A stretch of DNA of 22,741 bases from JBEKIK01 sp050013075 (GCA_050013075.1 JBEKFZ010000067.1:1-22741); one strand, 5' to 3'. Shown: positions 1-8,743, numbered from the stretch's first letter. Numbers and translations are program-made. Notes: generated by a model from the sequence alone, not told the origin.

Positions 1-1031
1 GTCCCGTCTTCGCAGACCGTCATGGTGCGGAATTTCCATACGCGAATCTCCCGGCCGTCCAAGCCGTATCGCCGCTGGCGGAAGAACACCGGCCCGGGCG
101 AAGTGAACTTGATCCACAAGGCAATGCCCGCCATGGGAACGGCAAGCAACAGCAAGAGCAGGCCGCCGAGAACCAGGTCGCACAGTCGCTTTGCCATCCC
201 GTCGATGCCGTAAAAAGGTGTCTCGAACACGCTGACCACCGGCAGGCCCAGGATGTCGGTCCAGCGGGAGTGCAGCAATTCAAAAACGAAGAAATCGGGC
301 ACCACGTAGACCGAGGCCGTGGTGTCGCTCAGCCGGCTTAGCACGCCGCGGATGCGCTCTTCGGCGCGCATGGGAAAGGTGATGTAAATAATGTCCACTT
401 CACCGGTCCGGGCCCGCGCGAGCAGGTCGTCGAGATTGCCGATCTTCCGGCCGAGTTCCTGGGGAACTTCCGGGGTCCGCTCGTCACCGCGATCGTCGTA
501 AAAGCCCGCGAGTTTCAGGCCCATCTCCGGCAATTGCTCGATGTTTTTCGCCAATTGAAAGCCAAGTTCAGTCACGCCGACAACGGCGAAATTCCGGCTG
601 TTGTAACCCAGGGTCCGCAATATCCGCTGCAACAAGCGAATCCCCAGCCGGCAGCAGATCATCAAAACGGGCGAAACCACAAACCATGTGAACAGGGCAA
701 GCCGTGAAAATTCATGGGTGCGTTTGGTCACAAATCCCCAACCCAGCAGAAGAAACGAGGTGAAAATCCAGACAAACAACAATGAAAATATTTCCCGCCG
801 GGTCGATACACCTCGCCAACTGCGGTACGCCCCGCTCAGCTCGGCCACGAAATAATACAAAATAATGGCCGATAATCCGGCGAGAAAATAATGTTCGGCG
901 GTAGTCCAGCGGGCCTGCGGTTCCAGCGAAGCCACAAACAGCCCGGCAACGATGCACAAGACGTCGGTCATGCGATACAGCACGCCAACAGGAGGCCAAT
1001 GTTGATGAATGCGACGCACAGACTCGGGCAT
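1..1031 (-). CDS. Membrane sugar transferase, WcaJ-type (partial)
   Basis: Left-truncated gene: the reading frame is open from an ATG at 1031 to the window edge, about 343 codons. It resembles the undecaprenyl-phosphate glucose phosphotransferase family (WcaJ, about 460 residues), which moves a sugar phosphate onto the lipid carrier at the inner membrane and starts exopolysaccharide synthesis. Visible in order: about four N-terminal membrane segments, a Rossmann-like nucleotide-binding stretch (NFAVVGVTELGFQLAKNI), a further membrane segment (LVLGGLLLLLLAVPMAGIAL), and the family hallmark SPGPVFFRQRRYG followed by VWKFRTM. The remaining catalytic C-terminus, about 120 residues, would lie outside the window. 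Upstream of the ATG is AGGG at a 10-base distance, a weak ribosome site. The 193 bases between it and holB are AT-rich and include the palindrome GATAAATTTATC; no clear promoter was seen. The exact sugar is not deducible. Confidence 0.9.
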   Translation of the reverse strand, partial: MPESVRRIHQHWPPVGVLYRMTDVLCIVAGLFVASLEPQARWTTAEHYFLAGLSAIILYYFVAELSGAYRSWRGVSTRREIFSLLFVWIFTSFLLLGWGFVTKRTHEFSRLALFTWFVVSPVLMICCRLGIRLLQRILRTLGYNSRNFAVVGVTELGFQLAKNIEQLPEMGLKLAGFYDDRGDERTPEVPQELGRKIGNLDDLLARARTGEVDIIYITFPMRAEERIRGVLSRLSDTTASVYVVPDFFVFELLHSRWTDILGLPVVSVFETPFYGIDGMAKRLCDLVLGGLLLLLLAVPMAGIALWIKFTSPGPVFFRQRRYGLDGREIRVWKFRTMTVCEDG

Positions 1032-1224
1032 TGAAAAAAGACCCTATCGAAACCTCGTTCCAGTTTTTTCGGTTGTAGCGATAATGATAAATTTATCGGC
1101 CAATGCGGCACAACCGCCGGTCGCGGACAGTCGGCCGAAAAATCGGACGCCTACGTTCCCGGTTTGCAAGTATAGGTCAGAAAAAAAGATGAAAAATGGC
1201 AAAGACGTTCGCGTTTCCGCTGTT

Positions 1225-2265
1225 TTACCTGCCCGATAGATCGTCCAGCCAGGTTTCGATCAAGGTCGATTGATTGGCATTGCGATCGACCTGCTGATCG
1301 GCGTCCAGGCAGCGTTCCAATCGGGCGATCGTTTTTTCGACGTCAAGGGATTGGCGCTTAAGGGCTTCGCCGATAAAGCGATCGGCCTCGGCATCGAAAG
1401 TTTCGGCCGCCCCGTTGGCTGCGCGAAGCAGTCGATGATAAAAATCGGCGGCAAAACCGATCACCTGGTGCAAACGCCGCCGCCTGGGCGCCGCATCCTT
1501 GCCCGCCTCTTCCACGAATTTCGCCGTCAGCCGGGCAAGCGAAACGCTATCCAGCCTTTCCACGGCCAGGCGCTGATTGAACGCGTTGCGAAACTTCCAA
1601 AGCTCCGCGTCGGCAAGTTCGCCCGCCCGCTGAATGCTGCCCTCGCCGTATCGGGCCAGACGCAGCGCCTCAGCCGCGTCCGCCGCGATCCCTTGCGCAG
1701 GCAGAAGTTGGGCGAGCGATTCGGCGTCCAAGGGTTGAAAACGGATCAACTGGCAACGCGAACGAATGGTGGGCAATTGCCTGGCCGGACTTGCGCCGAT
1801 CAAGATCAATACCGATCTGGGCGGCGGCTCTTCCAGGGTCTTTAGCAAGGCGTTCGCGCCCTCGGCGTTAAGATAATCGGCGTCGTCCACGACGGCGATC
1901 TTACGTCCGCCCGCCCGCGGCTTCAGGGCCATGTGATGGCAAAGCCCTTCCCGGCGCCGATGCTCCTTGTCGCCGATCAATAGCTCCAGTGGAATGAACG
2001 ACTTGTCGTCGGGCTTTGCAACCAACTGAAAATCGGGATGCGTTCCGGCAATGACTTGGATGCAGTCCGGGCAATGTTCGCAAGGATCGAGCGCCTCTTC
2101 CGGACGCTTTTCGCACAATAGGGCCTGGGCGAATTTTACGGCAAAGCTGCGCTTTCCGATCCCCGGCGGCCCAGCGAATAAAAAACTGCTCGCCAACCGC
2201 CCCCGCCTTAGAGCCCGGCGAAATTGCTCCACAACCTTGTCATGTCCGATTATGCCGTGCCACAT
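1225..2265 (-). CDS. holB: DNA polymerase III subunit delta'
   Basis: 346-residue clamp-loader subunit delta', part of the complex that loads the beta sliding clamp onto DNA. The N-terminal AAA+ module has Walker A GPPGIGKRS (residues 32-40), the four-cysteine zinc module (C51, C62, C65, C68), Walker B-like KIAVVDDAD (122-130), the family signature NALLKTLEEPP (138-148), and the SRC motif (169-171) carrying the arginine finger typical of delta' and gamma/tau. Length is normal for the family. The ATG at 2265 abuts a heptad repeat, and no Shine-Dalgarno-like sequence precedes it. In many bacteria tmk lies next to holB; it is absent here. A separate gene from the sugar transferase downstream, 193 bases away. 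Confidence 0.95.
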   Translation of the reverse strand: MWHGIIGHDKVVEQFRRALRRGRLASSFLFAGPPGIGKRSFAVKFAQALLCEKRPEEALDPCEHCPDCIQVIAGTHPDFQLVAKPDDKSFIPLELLIGDKEHRRREGLCHHMALKPRAGGRKIAVVDDADYLNAEGANALLKTLEEPPPRSVLILIGASPARQLPTIRSRCQLIRFQPLDAESLAQLLPAQGIAADAAEALRLARYGEGSIQRAGELADAELWKFRNAFNQRLAVERLDSVSLARLTAKFVEEAGKDAAPRRRRLHQVIGFAADFYHRLLRAANGAAETFDAEADRFIGEALKRQSLDVEKTIARLERCLDADQQVDRNANQSTLIETWLDDLSGR

Positions 2266-2271
2266 GGTAGG

Positions 2272-2299
2272 GGATTAGGGATTGGAGATTAGGGATTGA
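2272..2299. repeat. Heptad-periodic repeat, GGATTAG type
   Basis: Four degenerate 7-base units in tandem (GGATTAG, GGATTGG, then two variants), directly upstream of the holB start codon. Same period as eight other spacer arrays in this window but a different unit. Confidence 0.7.
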
Positions 2300-2313
2300 T
2301 ATGCAAATAAGGG

Positions 2314-2333
2314 GTGGGCAATTTATTGCCCAC
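2314..2333. repeat. Dispersed palindrome, copy 1
   Basis: GTGGGCAATTTATTGCCCAC, perfect 9-base arms around TT. It differs from the other five copies by a compensated pair of changes, one in each arm, so pairing is kept. Confidence 0.8.
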
Positions 2334-2346
2334 TGATATGTTTAGT

Positions 2347-2387
2347 CTCGGCACTCATGCCGGGAGTTTTCGCGCAACCGCAAGCGA
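2347..2387. repeat. Two short imperfect palindromes
   Basis: 2347-2364 is CTCGGCACTCATGCCGGG (arms CTCGGCA and TGCCGGG). A related sequence lies at 12715-12731 and a weaker one near 5194-5214. 2371-2386, read on minus, matches the palindrome at 11565-11584 that contains CGCTTGCGGTT. These are fragments of small dispersed repeat families, with no coding potential. Confidence 0.5.
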
Positions 2388-2390
2388 TTT

Positions 2391-2453
2391 TTATCAAGTT
2401 TTCAGTTATCAGTTTTCAGTTTATGGTTATCAGTGGGCAGTAAACTGCCCACC
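2391..2453. repeat. Heptad array with palindrome copy 2
   Basis: Nine consecutive 7-base units. The first six are variants of GTTTTCA and GTTATCA. The last three form the palindrome GTGGGCAGTAAACTGCCCAC at 2433-2452, exactly in phase with the preceding units. This shows that the palindrome family and the heptad arrays are connected. Confidence 0.75.
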
Positions 2454-2480
2454 CCTAGTTATATACTATCCTTTTATTTT

Positions 2481-2501
2481 CATCCTTCATCGCTCATCCT
2501 T
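2481..2501. repeat. Heptad-periodic repeat, CATCCTT type
   Basis: Three units of CATCCTT/CATCGCT running up to the stop codon of the DUF11 gene. On the other strand the unit reads AAGGATG, matching the GGATGAA arrays at 8602 and 11547. Confidence 0.6.
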
Positions 2502-2502
2502 T

Positions 2503-5163
2503 TTACTTTCCCTCTTGTGAAAAGACCTCCGTTTCGGCCTCCTGCACTATGGGTTGGGTGATATTCCGGCTGGTCAATTCCGCGCGGAAAAGGAGTTGGC
2601 CGGCGGATTTTGTGCGGACGCGAACCCGATATATCAGCGTTTCGCCCGGCTGTATCGACATTACGGGTTTAAAGCCGACGGTTTGATGCTCGATCTCGAA
2701 CTGGGTGGTGTCCGGTCCGGTGGTGCCCAAGGGCACGGGCACCATGCCGTCGGGAACGATGGCCGTTACCGTTACCCGGCGATCGACCGCATCGGTATTA
2801 TTGACCACGCGTATTTCATAAGTCAACTCCTTGCCCGCCGCCACCGGATTATGCAATGCAACGACGGACAATGTCAAGGCGTTGGCGGATTGGCCCTTTT
2901 CAGGAGCGGTTTCGCCGGGCGCAGCGGCCTTGGACGAAGTGCCGCCGGGCGCGGAACGGATTTCCAAATAGGCGGTGTTTTGGTCTTGTGCCCCTTCGCG
3001 AGTGGAAACACTTACGGTATTACTCGCTTTATCGGCTGCTTTTACGCATTCATACTGGACTTCGAGTTGCGTGTAATTTCCGGCCGGTAATTGCGCAATT
3101 ACCCACACCAGGTTTCCCCCTTCCACTCGAAAGTTATCTGTGGCAAACTTGGGAACCAAGGCGGGATCGAAGTGATAGACTATTTTCAGATTGTTTAGTG
3201 GCCGGTTGTTGGGATTTACGATCTGACTGACAAAAGAGACAACATCGCCAACCGTGTGCTGCGATGTCTTTGGACCGGATTGTTTTATGGTGACCGTTGG
3301 CATGCCGGCGGCAGCGGCCGGCGGCGGGCCGGCCGGCGGCGTTGCTTGTTTATTTCCCGGCAAAGCGCCCGGTGTCTTGGCGGGCGCGGAGCGGGAAGGA
3401 ATTTGGCCGCCGGGCGGGGCTATGCCCGGGGGCGGCGTCGACTGCGCAGACACCATCACGCAGGCTCGGGTTCTTGCCAAAACAGTATTTTCCCTGATTA
3501 CCTCGACCGTGTGGCAAAGATTGCCCGCTTGAAGAACGCGAAACGTAATGTCAAACTTGCTCGGCGGCTTGCCCGCGGGTAGATTTCCCAATGGGTATTC
3601 CGGAGAATTAATGAGCTTGTTTTTCGAGTCCCGAAATTCCAATCCCGGATCGAAGCGGTCTTTAACAAGCAGGTTGTTCAAATTGGTTTGGCTGCGATTG
3701 GTTACAATTATATTGAAGGTGACTAAAGTGGATTCGCCTTTGAGCGTTATATTAGGCGGCCCCTGGACTTTCAAGTCGATTAATGAAGACGTTGAAAAAG
3801 CGGCTGAAGAAGGCGGTGCCGCGGCCGTTTGTGAGCCTGCGCCCGGCGCGGCCGCCGTAATGGTGGTCGTGGCGCAATCGCTGACCTTGAGCCCGCCTTC
3901 GGTCATCACGTCCGCGCAATTGCTCACGCTGCCTTCTTTCTCGGCCCTGACGTTGACTTCGATGGTTTGGCGTTGACGCGGCCCTAGTTCGGCCAATCGC
4001 CATTGGAGTTGTTTGCCGCCGACGGCAGCGGGCGGATTGCCGCCAAGGTAAACAAGGCCGTCGGGCAGGACATTGGAAACAATTACGTTTTTCGAGAGCA
4101 GATCGCCGGGATTGCTCACCTCCAGGCGGTAAGTCAAGGTTTCGCCCACCTTGGCCATCGCGGGACCGCTCAGTTTCAGGGCGATGTCGGCGGCCGTCCA
4201 GGTTTGCATGGTCGAGCCGGTGCCCACGGTCAGCCGCTGTCCGCCCGCCCCGGGCAATTCCGCCGGGCGGATAACCTCGATGCCGATTTGATTGGTGCCG
4301 TGGGCGGGCGATTTCTGAAAAATTTCGGCGCTGGCCTGGCCGGCGGCGTCGGTTATGGCTTCGACCGACGAGGCCCCGTCGGGCGAGAATCCGGCGGGCG
4401 GACCGCCCGTTATCGTGTACTTGACCACCCAGCCCGGACACGGACATTGATTAGTCTGCCGCATTACCGTGGTGGTGAAAACGTGCTTCGTGCCCGCGGG
4501 ATTGATCGCCGGCGGCGGGAATCGCCAGGTGGCGTCGGTCCAGTAGATCACGGCCGTTTTCATTCGCTGGGCAGTGTTGACTATATTGGAACCGACCACG
4601 CTGACCGTGCTTATGCCTTCAATCGGAGAGGTGATCTTGATCCACCCTTGACCGGGCAGGATGGATACTTCCTCGGCCGGCGCGGACGGTCCTCGCTTGA
4701 CTTGTTCGTCTTTCGAGGCCGTGCTGCCGATGCCGAAAACGCCGTTGACCAATCGGGGCCGATTGTAATCGCCCAGGAGAATATCCACGAAATCGTTTTT
4801 GCCGATATCGGTAAATTGCCCCACGCCGCCCGGGGCAATCGACCATTCCAAGCGCTGGTTGCAGCGAAGATAACCGTCGGCCGAACCCACGCCGGCAATA
4901 AGCAGGACCTCGCTGCCCACGGGCGCGGCAATAACGCTGGGCGTAAGTATTAACGTCGCCGGCTCCCAAGGCTTGGGGGGAGGCGGCGGTTCTTGATAAG
5001 GATTAGGATACGCCGGATTGGCGGCGGCCGGCGGACTGGCCAATACATGCTCGCCCGTTGGGTCGATCCCGGAGGTTTTTAATGAATTACATCCCCCGGC
5101 AATCATGACGCAGAATATCGCCATGAGAACAACTGTTCGATAATTCGCCCCTGAACGCATCAT
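2503..5163 (-). CDS. DUF11-repeat surface lipoprotein
   Basis: 886 residues from the ATG at 5163, which has GAGG about 9 bases upstream. The open frame reaches back to 5361, but that extension has no signal sequence or ribosome site. The N-terminus is basic then hydrophobic (VVLMAIFCVMIAGGC), with a lipobox-like end at C25, so a lipoprotein is likely. A proline-rich linker (about 50-68) and Ig-like segments follow. Four DUF11 (conserved beta-sandwich) repeats lie at about 326-436, 462-572, 622-735 and 775-886, each with the pattern 'G.. ltY.i.v.N....l.nv.v.d.lP.gl'. The linker between repeats 2 and 3 is rich in Pro, Ala and Gly. Such proteins are large exported envelope proteins of planctomycetes with no assigned biochemical role. 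A single gene, divergent from the J-domain gene. Confidence 0.85.
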   Translation of the reverse strand: MMRSGANYRTVVLMAIFCVMIAGGCNSLKTSGIDPTGEHVLASPPAAANPAYPNPYQEPPPPPKPWEPATLILTPSVIAAPVGSEVLLIAGVGSADGYLRCNQRLEWSIAPGGVGQFTDIGKNDFVDILLGDYNRPRLVNGVFGIGSTASKDEQVKRGPSAPAEEVSILPGQGWIKITSPIEGISTVSVVGSNIVNTAQRMKTAVIYWTDATWRFPPPAINPAGTKHVFTTTVMRQTNQCPCPGWVVKYTITGGPPAGFSPDGASSVEAITDAAGQASAEIFQKSPAHGTNQIGIEVIRPAELPGAGGQRLTVGTGSTMQTWTAADIALKLSGPAMAKVGETLTYRLEVSNPGDLLSKNVIVSNVLPDGLVYLGGNPPAAVGGKQLQWRLAELGPRQRQTIEVNVRAEKEGSVSNCADVMTEGGLKVSDCATTTITAAAPGAGSQTAAAPPSSAAFSTSSLIDLKVQGPPNITLKGESTLVTFNIIVTNRSQTNLNNLLVKDRFDPGLEFRDSKNKLINSPEYPLGNLPAGKPPSKFDITFRVLQAGNLCHTVEVIRENTVLARTRACVMVSAQSTPPPGIAPPGGQIPSRSAPAKTPGALPGNKQATPPAGPPPAAAAGMPTVTIKQSGPKTSQHTVGDVVSFVSQIVNPNNRPLNNLKIVYHFDPALVPKFATDNFRVEGGNLVWVIAQLPAGNYTQLEVQYECVKAADKASNTVSVSTREGAQDQNTAYLEIRSAPGGTSSKAAAPGETAPEKGQSANALTLSVVALHNPVAAGKELTYEIRVVNNTDAVDRRVTVTAIVPDGMVPVPLGTTGPDTTQFEIEHQTVGFKPVMSIQPGETLIYRVRVRTKSAGQLLFRAELTSRNITQPIVQEAETEVFSQEGK

Positions 5164-5473
5164 GGCCCAATCCTCGGCCTGGCAGGTGCGCATGTTCCCG
5201 ACACTCTTGCCGGGAATTCTCCTATATATAAAAACAGTAACATATACTTTGGGCAATATGGAGATTTTTTGCAACATGAATTGTTGTAAAATGGAAACAT
5301 GCCGGAATAATCGGTATTGTTGATAATAATTAACATGTTCGGCTAATAACCGGGCCGACAAAATAGTCCCCCCCTATTGAATGCCGCTAGACAGTACTAT
5401 ATACTGAGTATTGCTGTTTTGTTATGGTCATTCGACAAATACAATCGAGATTACCGCGGGGTGGGGAACAATT
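5164..5473. other. Divergent intergenic region
   Basis: 310 bases between two divergent genes. The half next to the DUF11 gene is AT-rich (tatatata near 5222) and holds a weak relative of the CCGGCACTCATGCCGG palindrome at 5194-5214. No confident minus-strand promoter was found. The other half holds the plus-strand promoter listed separately. No small gene can be supported. Confidence 0.5.
5377..5405 (+). promoter_or_regulatory. Sigma70-type promoter of the J-domain gene
   Basis: TTGAAT (5377-5382), 17-base spacer, TATACT (5400-5405). The -10 box lies in the palindrome CAGTACTATATACTG (5392-5406), a possible operator. The predicted leader is about 60 bases. Confidence 0.5.
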
Positions 5474-7081
5474 ATGCCCGACGATTTCGATCCATACTAC
5501 AAATGGCTGGGGATTCCGCCCAAAGAACAGCCGCCTCATTACTATCGGTTGCTGGGCATCGAACTTTTCGAGTCCGATCCGGAGGCGATCGCAACGGCTG
5601 CCCAACAGCGCATACGGCAGGTACAGACGTTTCAAACCGGGCAGTATGCGATTATTTCGCAGAAGATGCAAAAAAAGATCGCCGCCGCCAAGGCCTGTTT
5701 GCTCGATCCGGCGAAAAAGAATGAATACGACATTTCGCTGAAACTTCAATTACGTTCTCGGTCCGCACAAAGCTTACCCAAGGCCGTGCCGCTGGAAGAT
5801 CACCCGGCGCCGCCCCCGGCCGCTCCCCGGCCGCCGGTGCTGCAAAATTACCTGGAACCGCCCCTGGGCGCCAAAAAAACACCGGTGCTGCCCGGACGTG
5901 CGAACGATAACACAAGTTCCCTTGGCGGGGTGATTCTGGCCGTAAAAGAGTCCTTTGACCTGTTATTCAAGTTTCTCCGCCGCCACAGAAGCGTGTTGTC
6001 CATCATTGCCAAATCGTTGGGCCTGGCACTGGCGGTAGTGATTATTCTAATGGTTTTTGCCCACGGCAAAGATCTTTGGACTTATACCTTCGATAAAACT
6101 TCCAATTTGGTCGCCAAAATCACCGGTTCCACCGCGGAAAAGCCGCCGGATACTCAATCCAGGATAAGAACCGTCCCCAGAGGCATGCCCGGAACCCCGG
6201 CAAATCTTGCCGGTAGGCCGCCAAAGGAGATTCCTCCGCCGGGCGCGGCGGAAGAGCAATCCAACGCCGCGAAGCCGCCGGCCGGCGCCGATTCCGTTGT
6301 CGCCCCGGGCACGCCGGAGAATACTTCGGTTCAGCCCGCCACATCTCCAACCACTACGCCTTCAACAACCACGCCTCATCCGGAACAACCGGCCGGGATA
6401 ATCATCTTGACTTTACCTTCCGGGAAAACCTTCAATTCCCGGCTTTTCAAAATCAGCGTAACTCCGATCCTCGATTTATTGAAAGACACGGCCAAGGAGG
6501 ACCAGGTTCTTTTTCTTTCCAATCCCCTTGGGCGTTTAAGCGCCTTTGTCGAGTACAAGTCGAACAATTTGAACGGAATATCAGTGTCCTACTTCGAGAA
6601 CCGCCAACCGACGACTTATGCCGCCTATTCCGACGGATCTCCGGACGGCATCATCAAAACATGGAACGAAAAAGGCGAACGCGTTTATTGGTGTCAATAT
6701 GCCAAGGGTGTTCGCGACGGGTTTTGTTGCTATTTCAAAGACAACTGCTTGCGCGTGCTCTTGGAAATAGACCACGATACGATCAGCGGCGTTCATCTAT
6801 GCGCGAACGTCAGGCTGGAAAAGAGTTTCGCCTCTCTCGCCGAAGCCTCCGCCGATAAAGACGCCAAAATATTGCTTGAGGAAATAGATGATCTGGAATC
6901 TGATTTAAAGACCGGCGCAGATTCTTTTAAAAAGGCCGCTCGGGAGGAAAATGCGTTCATGCACCAACTGAAGGCCGCTGCAAGTCCCAAAAAAAAGGCC
7001 GCCCTGCAAGAGCGGCTCAACCAACATGCCGTGGAAAGCCAAGACCTGATCAGGAGTTTCTGGCAGTACAAGGGCTGGTGA
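5474..7081 (+). CDS. J-like domain membrane protein with MORN-like C-terminus
   Basis: 535 residues from the ATG at 5474, preceded by GGGG at a short distance. The frame opens 63 bases earlier, but the family begins at the MPDDFDPYYKWLGIPP motif. Residues 1-90 form the J-like domain seen at the N-terminus of many planctomycete proteins: PPHYYRLLGI at 20-29, and the LLDPAKKNEYD ending typical of J domains. The HPD tripeptide of true J domains is absent, so Hsp70 stimulation is doubtful. A Pro/Ala linker follows, then one membrane helix (about 179-197), then a second long Pro/Thr-rich linker. A region with MORN/YwqK-like units (YSDGSPDGIIKTWNEKGERV and YAKGVRDGFCCYF) follows, and the tail is charged and helical (about 450-535). 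The topology suggests a cytoplasmic J-like head and an outer C-terminal domain. The function is unknown; a scaffold or stress role is a guess. Confidence 0.8.
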   Translation: MPDDFDPYYKWLGIPPKEQPPHYYRLLGIELFESDPEAIATAAQQRIRQVQTFQTGQYAIISQKMQKKIAAAKACLLDPAKKNEYDISLKLQLRSRSAQSLPKAVPLEDHPAPPPAAPRPPVLQNYLEPPLGAKKTPVLPGRANDNTSSLGGVILAVKESFDLLFKFLRRHRSVLSIIAKSLGLALAVVIILMVFAHGKDLWTYTFDKTSNLVAKITGSTAEKPPDTQSRIRTVPRGMPGTPANLAGRPPKEIPPPGAAEEQSNAAKPPAGADSVVAPGTPENTSVQPATSPTTTPSTTTPHPEQPAGIIILTLPSGKTFNSRLFKISVTPILDLLKDTAKEDQVLFLSNPLGRLSAFVEYKSNNLNGISVSYFENRQPTTYAAYSDGSPDGIIKTWNEKGERVYWCQYAKGVRDGFCCYFKDNCLRVLLEIDHDTISGVHLCANVRLEKSFASLAEASADKDAKILLEEIDDLESDLKTGADSFKKAAREENAFMHQLKAAASPKKKAALQERLNQHAVESQDLIRSFWQYKGW

Positions 7082-7098
7082 CGAAAGCCGCCTTTTAA

Positions 7099-8400
7099 TT
7101 ACTGCGAAGGATCGGGGTAGCGGTAAATATTCCCCTGATAGTTCCTTAGCAGGAGGTCGTCGCCTTCGCGGCCCATGACGGTCGCGGGCTGCAATGGTAT
7201 TTTCCCGCCGCCGCCCGGGGCGTCGATCACGTAATTCGGCACGGCATACCCCGTGGTAAAACCACGAAGCCCCGCGATAATCTCCAGTCCCTTGCTTACC
7301 GGCGTGCGGAAATGCTCCGAACCGGAAATCGGATCGCACTGGTAAAGGTAGTACGGCCGCACCCGCATCATCAGCAGGCGGTGGACCAGTTTTTTCATGG
7401 TCTCCAGGTTGTCGTTCACTTCCTTTAGGAGCACGGTCTGCGAGCCTAAGGGAATGCCCGCGTCGGCCAGCCGGGTGCAGGCCAGAAACGATTCCGGAGT
7501 GCATTCGTCCGGGTGGATGAAATGCAGGCTCATCCACAAGGGGTGATGTTTGCGGAGCATCCGGCACAGTGCGGGTGTGATCCTTTGGGGCAGCACGGCG
7601 GGCATCTTGGTGCCGATGCGGACGAATTCCACGTGCGGAATCTCCCCAAGCGAGGTGAGAATCCAATCCAGGCGCTCGTCGCTTAAGGCCAGCGGATCGC
7701 CGCCGGAGATAAGCACGTCCCGGATGGCCGGCTTCGAGCGGATGTACTCGAAGGCATGTTCCAGCCGGGCCTCCTGGGGCGCGATATGCCCGTGCCCGAC
7801 CATCCGCGACCGGGTGCAGTACCGGCAATAACTCGAGCAGACGTCGGTAACCAAAAGCAACACGCGGTCCGGATAGCGGTGCACCAGGCCGGGAACGGGG
7901 CTGTCGCCGTCTTCGCCCAGCGGATCGTCGGCCTCGCCCTTGGCTCTATAGAATTCCTGAGTGGACGGGATCACGGTCCTGCGCAAGGGCTGGCTTCGGT
8001 CGTCGCGGGAAACCAGGCTCATGTAATAGGGCGTAATGCTCACCGGGAGCATGGATTTAGCCTGGGAAAGGGCTTCCCGCTCTTCGTCCGCCAGCAGCAA
8101 AACCTGCTCCAATTGATCCGGGGTGCGGATGCGGTTGCGGGCTTGCCAGTGCCAGTTGTTCCAGTCCTTGTCGGTCACATCGGGGTAGAAAGTCCTGCGA
8201 AAGGCCCTGGTTTGGAAGGTGGTTCGCGGGCATCGGCCCGAAAAACCGCCCGGGGAGAAGGGATCTCTATCCGCCGGAACGCGCCGATGTTTCTCTCGGT
8301 AGACGGGCGCCCGAAGGCGCGGGGGGGTGAAAATTTGGGACGTAGTACCCGGAGGTTCTTCGTCGCAGAACGAACACGCATCAGCTTCTGAGCTGGTCAT
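7099..8400 (-). CDS. kamA: Lysine 2,3-aminomutase
   Basis: 433-residue radical SAM, PLP-dependent enzyme converting L-lysine to beta-lysine. The iron-sulfur cysteines are C188, C192 and C195 (VCSSYCRYC). The PLP lysine is K400 in APGGGGKIPL. D356 (in YQCD) and D393 match in spacing the two aspartates that bind the lysine side amine in the clostridial enzyme (44 and 7 residues before the PLP lysine). This supports a genuine lysine aminomutase; the related EpmB, which supplies beta-lysine for EF-P, cannot be excluded without a tree. The ATG at 8400 has AGGAG 7 bases upstream. The enzyme core starts near residue 69, so the first 65-70 residues are an extension with cysteines at 9, 12 and 57. It converges on the J-domain gene with only 17 bases between stop codons. 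No beta-lysine pathway partner or efp is nearby. Confidence 0.93.
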   Translation of the reverse strand: MTSSEADACSFCDEEPPGTTSQIFTPPRLRAPVYREKHRRVPADRDPFSPGGFSGRCPRTTFQTRAFRRTFYPDVTDKDWNNWHWQARNRIRTPDQLEQVLLLADEEREALSQAKSMLPVSITPYYMSLVSRDDRSQPLRRTVIPSTQEFYRAKGEADDPLGEDGDSPVPGLVHRYPDRVLLLVTDVCSSYCRYCTRSRMVGHGHIAPQEARLEHAFEYIRSKPAIRDVLISGGDPLALSDERLDWILTSLGEIPHVEFVRIGTKMPAVLPQRITPALCRMLRKHHPLWMSLHFIHPDECTPESFLACTRLADAGIPLGSQTVLLKEVNDNLETMKKLVHRLLMMRVRPYYLYQCDPISGSEHFRTPVSKGLEIIAGLRGFTTGYAVPNYVIDAPGGGGKIPLQPATVMGREGDDLLLRNYQGNIYRYPDPSQ

Positions 8401-8601
8401 TCAGTTTCTCCTAGAGGCAGGCACAAAGTTCGGGCACGACATCCTAACCGGGCCCTGGTATCCGCCGCCGGGACGGCTCATTTCCCCGAGCATCGCCTGG
8501 CGGAAGATTTATCTTATTCTTTTTCATTTCGGCAATCAGACTGTCTTTTAAAAACAATTCATATCGCAATTAACCAAAAAGTCAAGAGGAAAATTCAAAA
8601 A

Positions 8602-8629
8602 GGATGAGGGATGAAGGATGAAGGATGAA
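8602..8629. repeat. Heptad-periodic repeat, GGATGAA type
   Basis: One GGATGAG followed by three exact GGATGAA units. The 373-base spacer 8401-8773 is otherwise filled by the next array and an AT-rich stretch (8510-8600) that could hold the kamA promoter; no clear promoter boxes were recognised. Confidence 0.75.
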
Positions 8630-8653
8630 AAAAAAGATGGCAAATAATTAGGG

Positions 8654-8743
8654 GTGGGCAGTTTACTGCCCACTGATAACCGCAAAATGAGAACTGATAA
8701 CTGAAAACCGTGAACCATGAACTGTAAACCGTGAACTGAGAAT
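8654..8743. repeat. Long heptad array with palindrome copy 3
   Basis: Begins with GTGGGCAGTTTACTGCCCAC (8654-8673), followed by ten 7-base units at 8674-8743 of the TGATAAC/CGTGAAC kind. After a short T-run, four further degenerate units (8749-8776: GCTGAAA, then GATGACG and related) run right into the methyltransferase stop codon. This is the longest array in the window. Confidence 0.75.

Noticed and set aside
1270..1845. 191-codon open frame on plus
   Set aside because: Antisense to holB, no recognisable motif.
4003..4953. 316-codon open frame on plus
   Set aside because: It lies antisense to the DUF11 lipoprotein, whose domains are clear. The translation has no motifs and is typical of GC-rich shadow frames.
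6905..7828. 307-codon open frame on minus
   Set aside because: It overlaps kamA in another frame and the end of the J-domain gene. kamA has all catalytic residues; this frame has none.
7756..8391. 211-codon open frame on plus
   Set aside because: Antisense to kamA, no recognisable motif.
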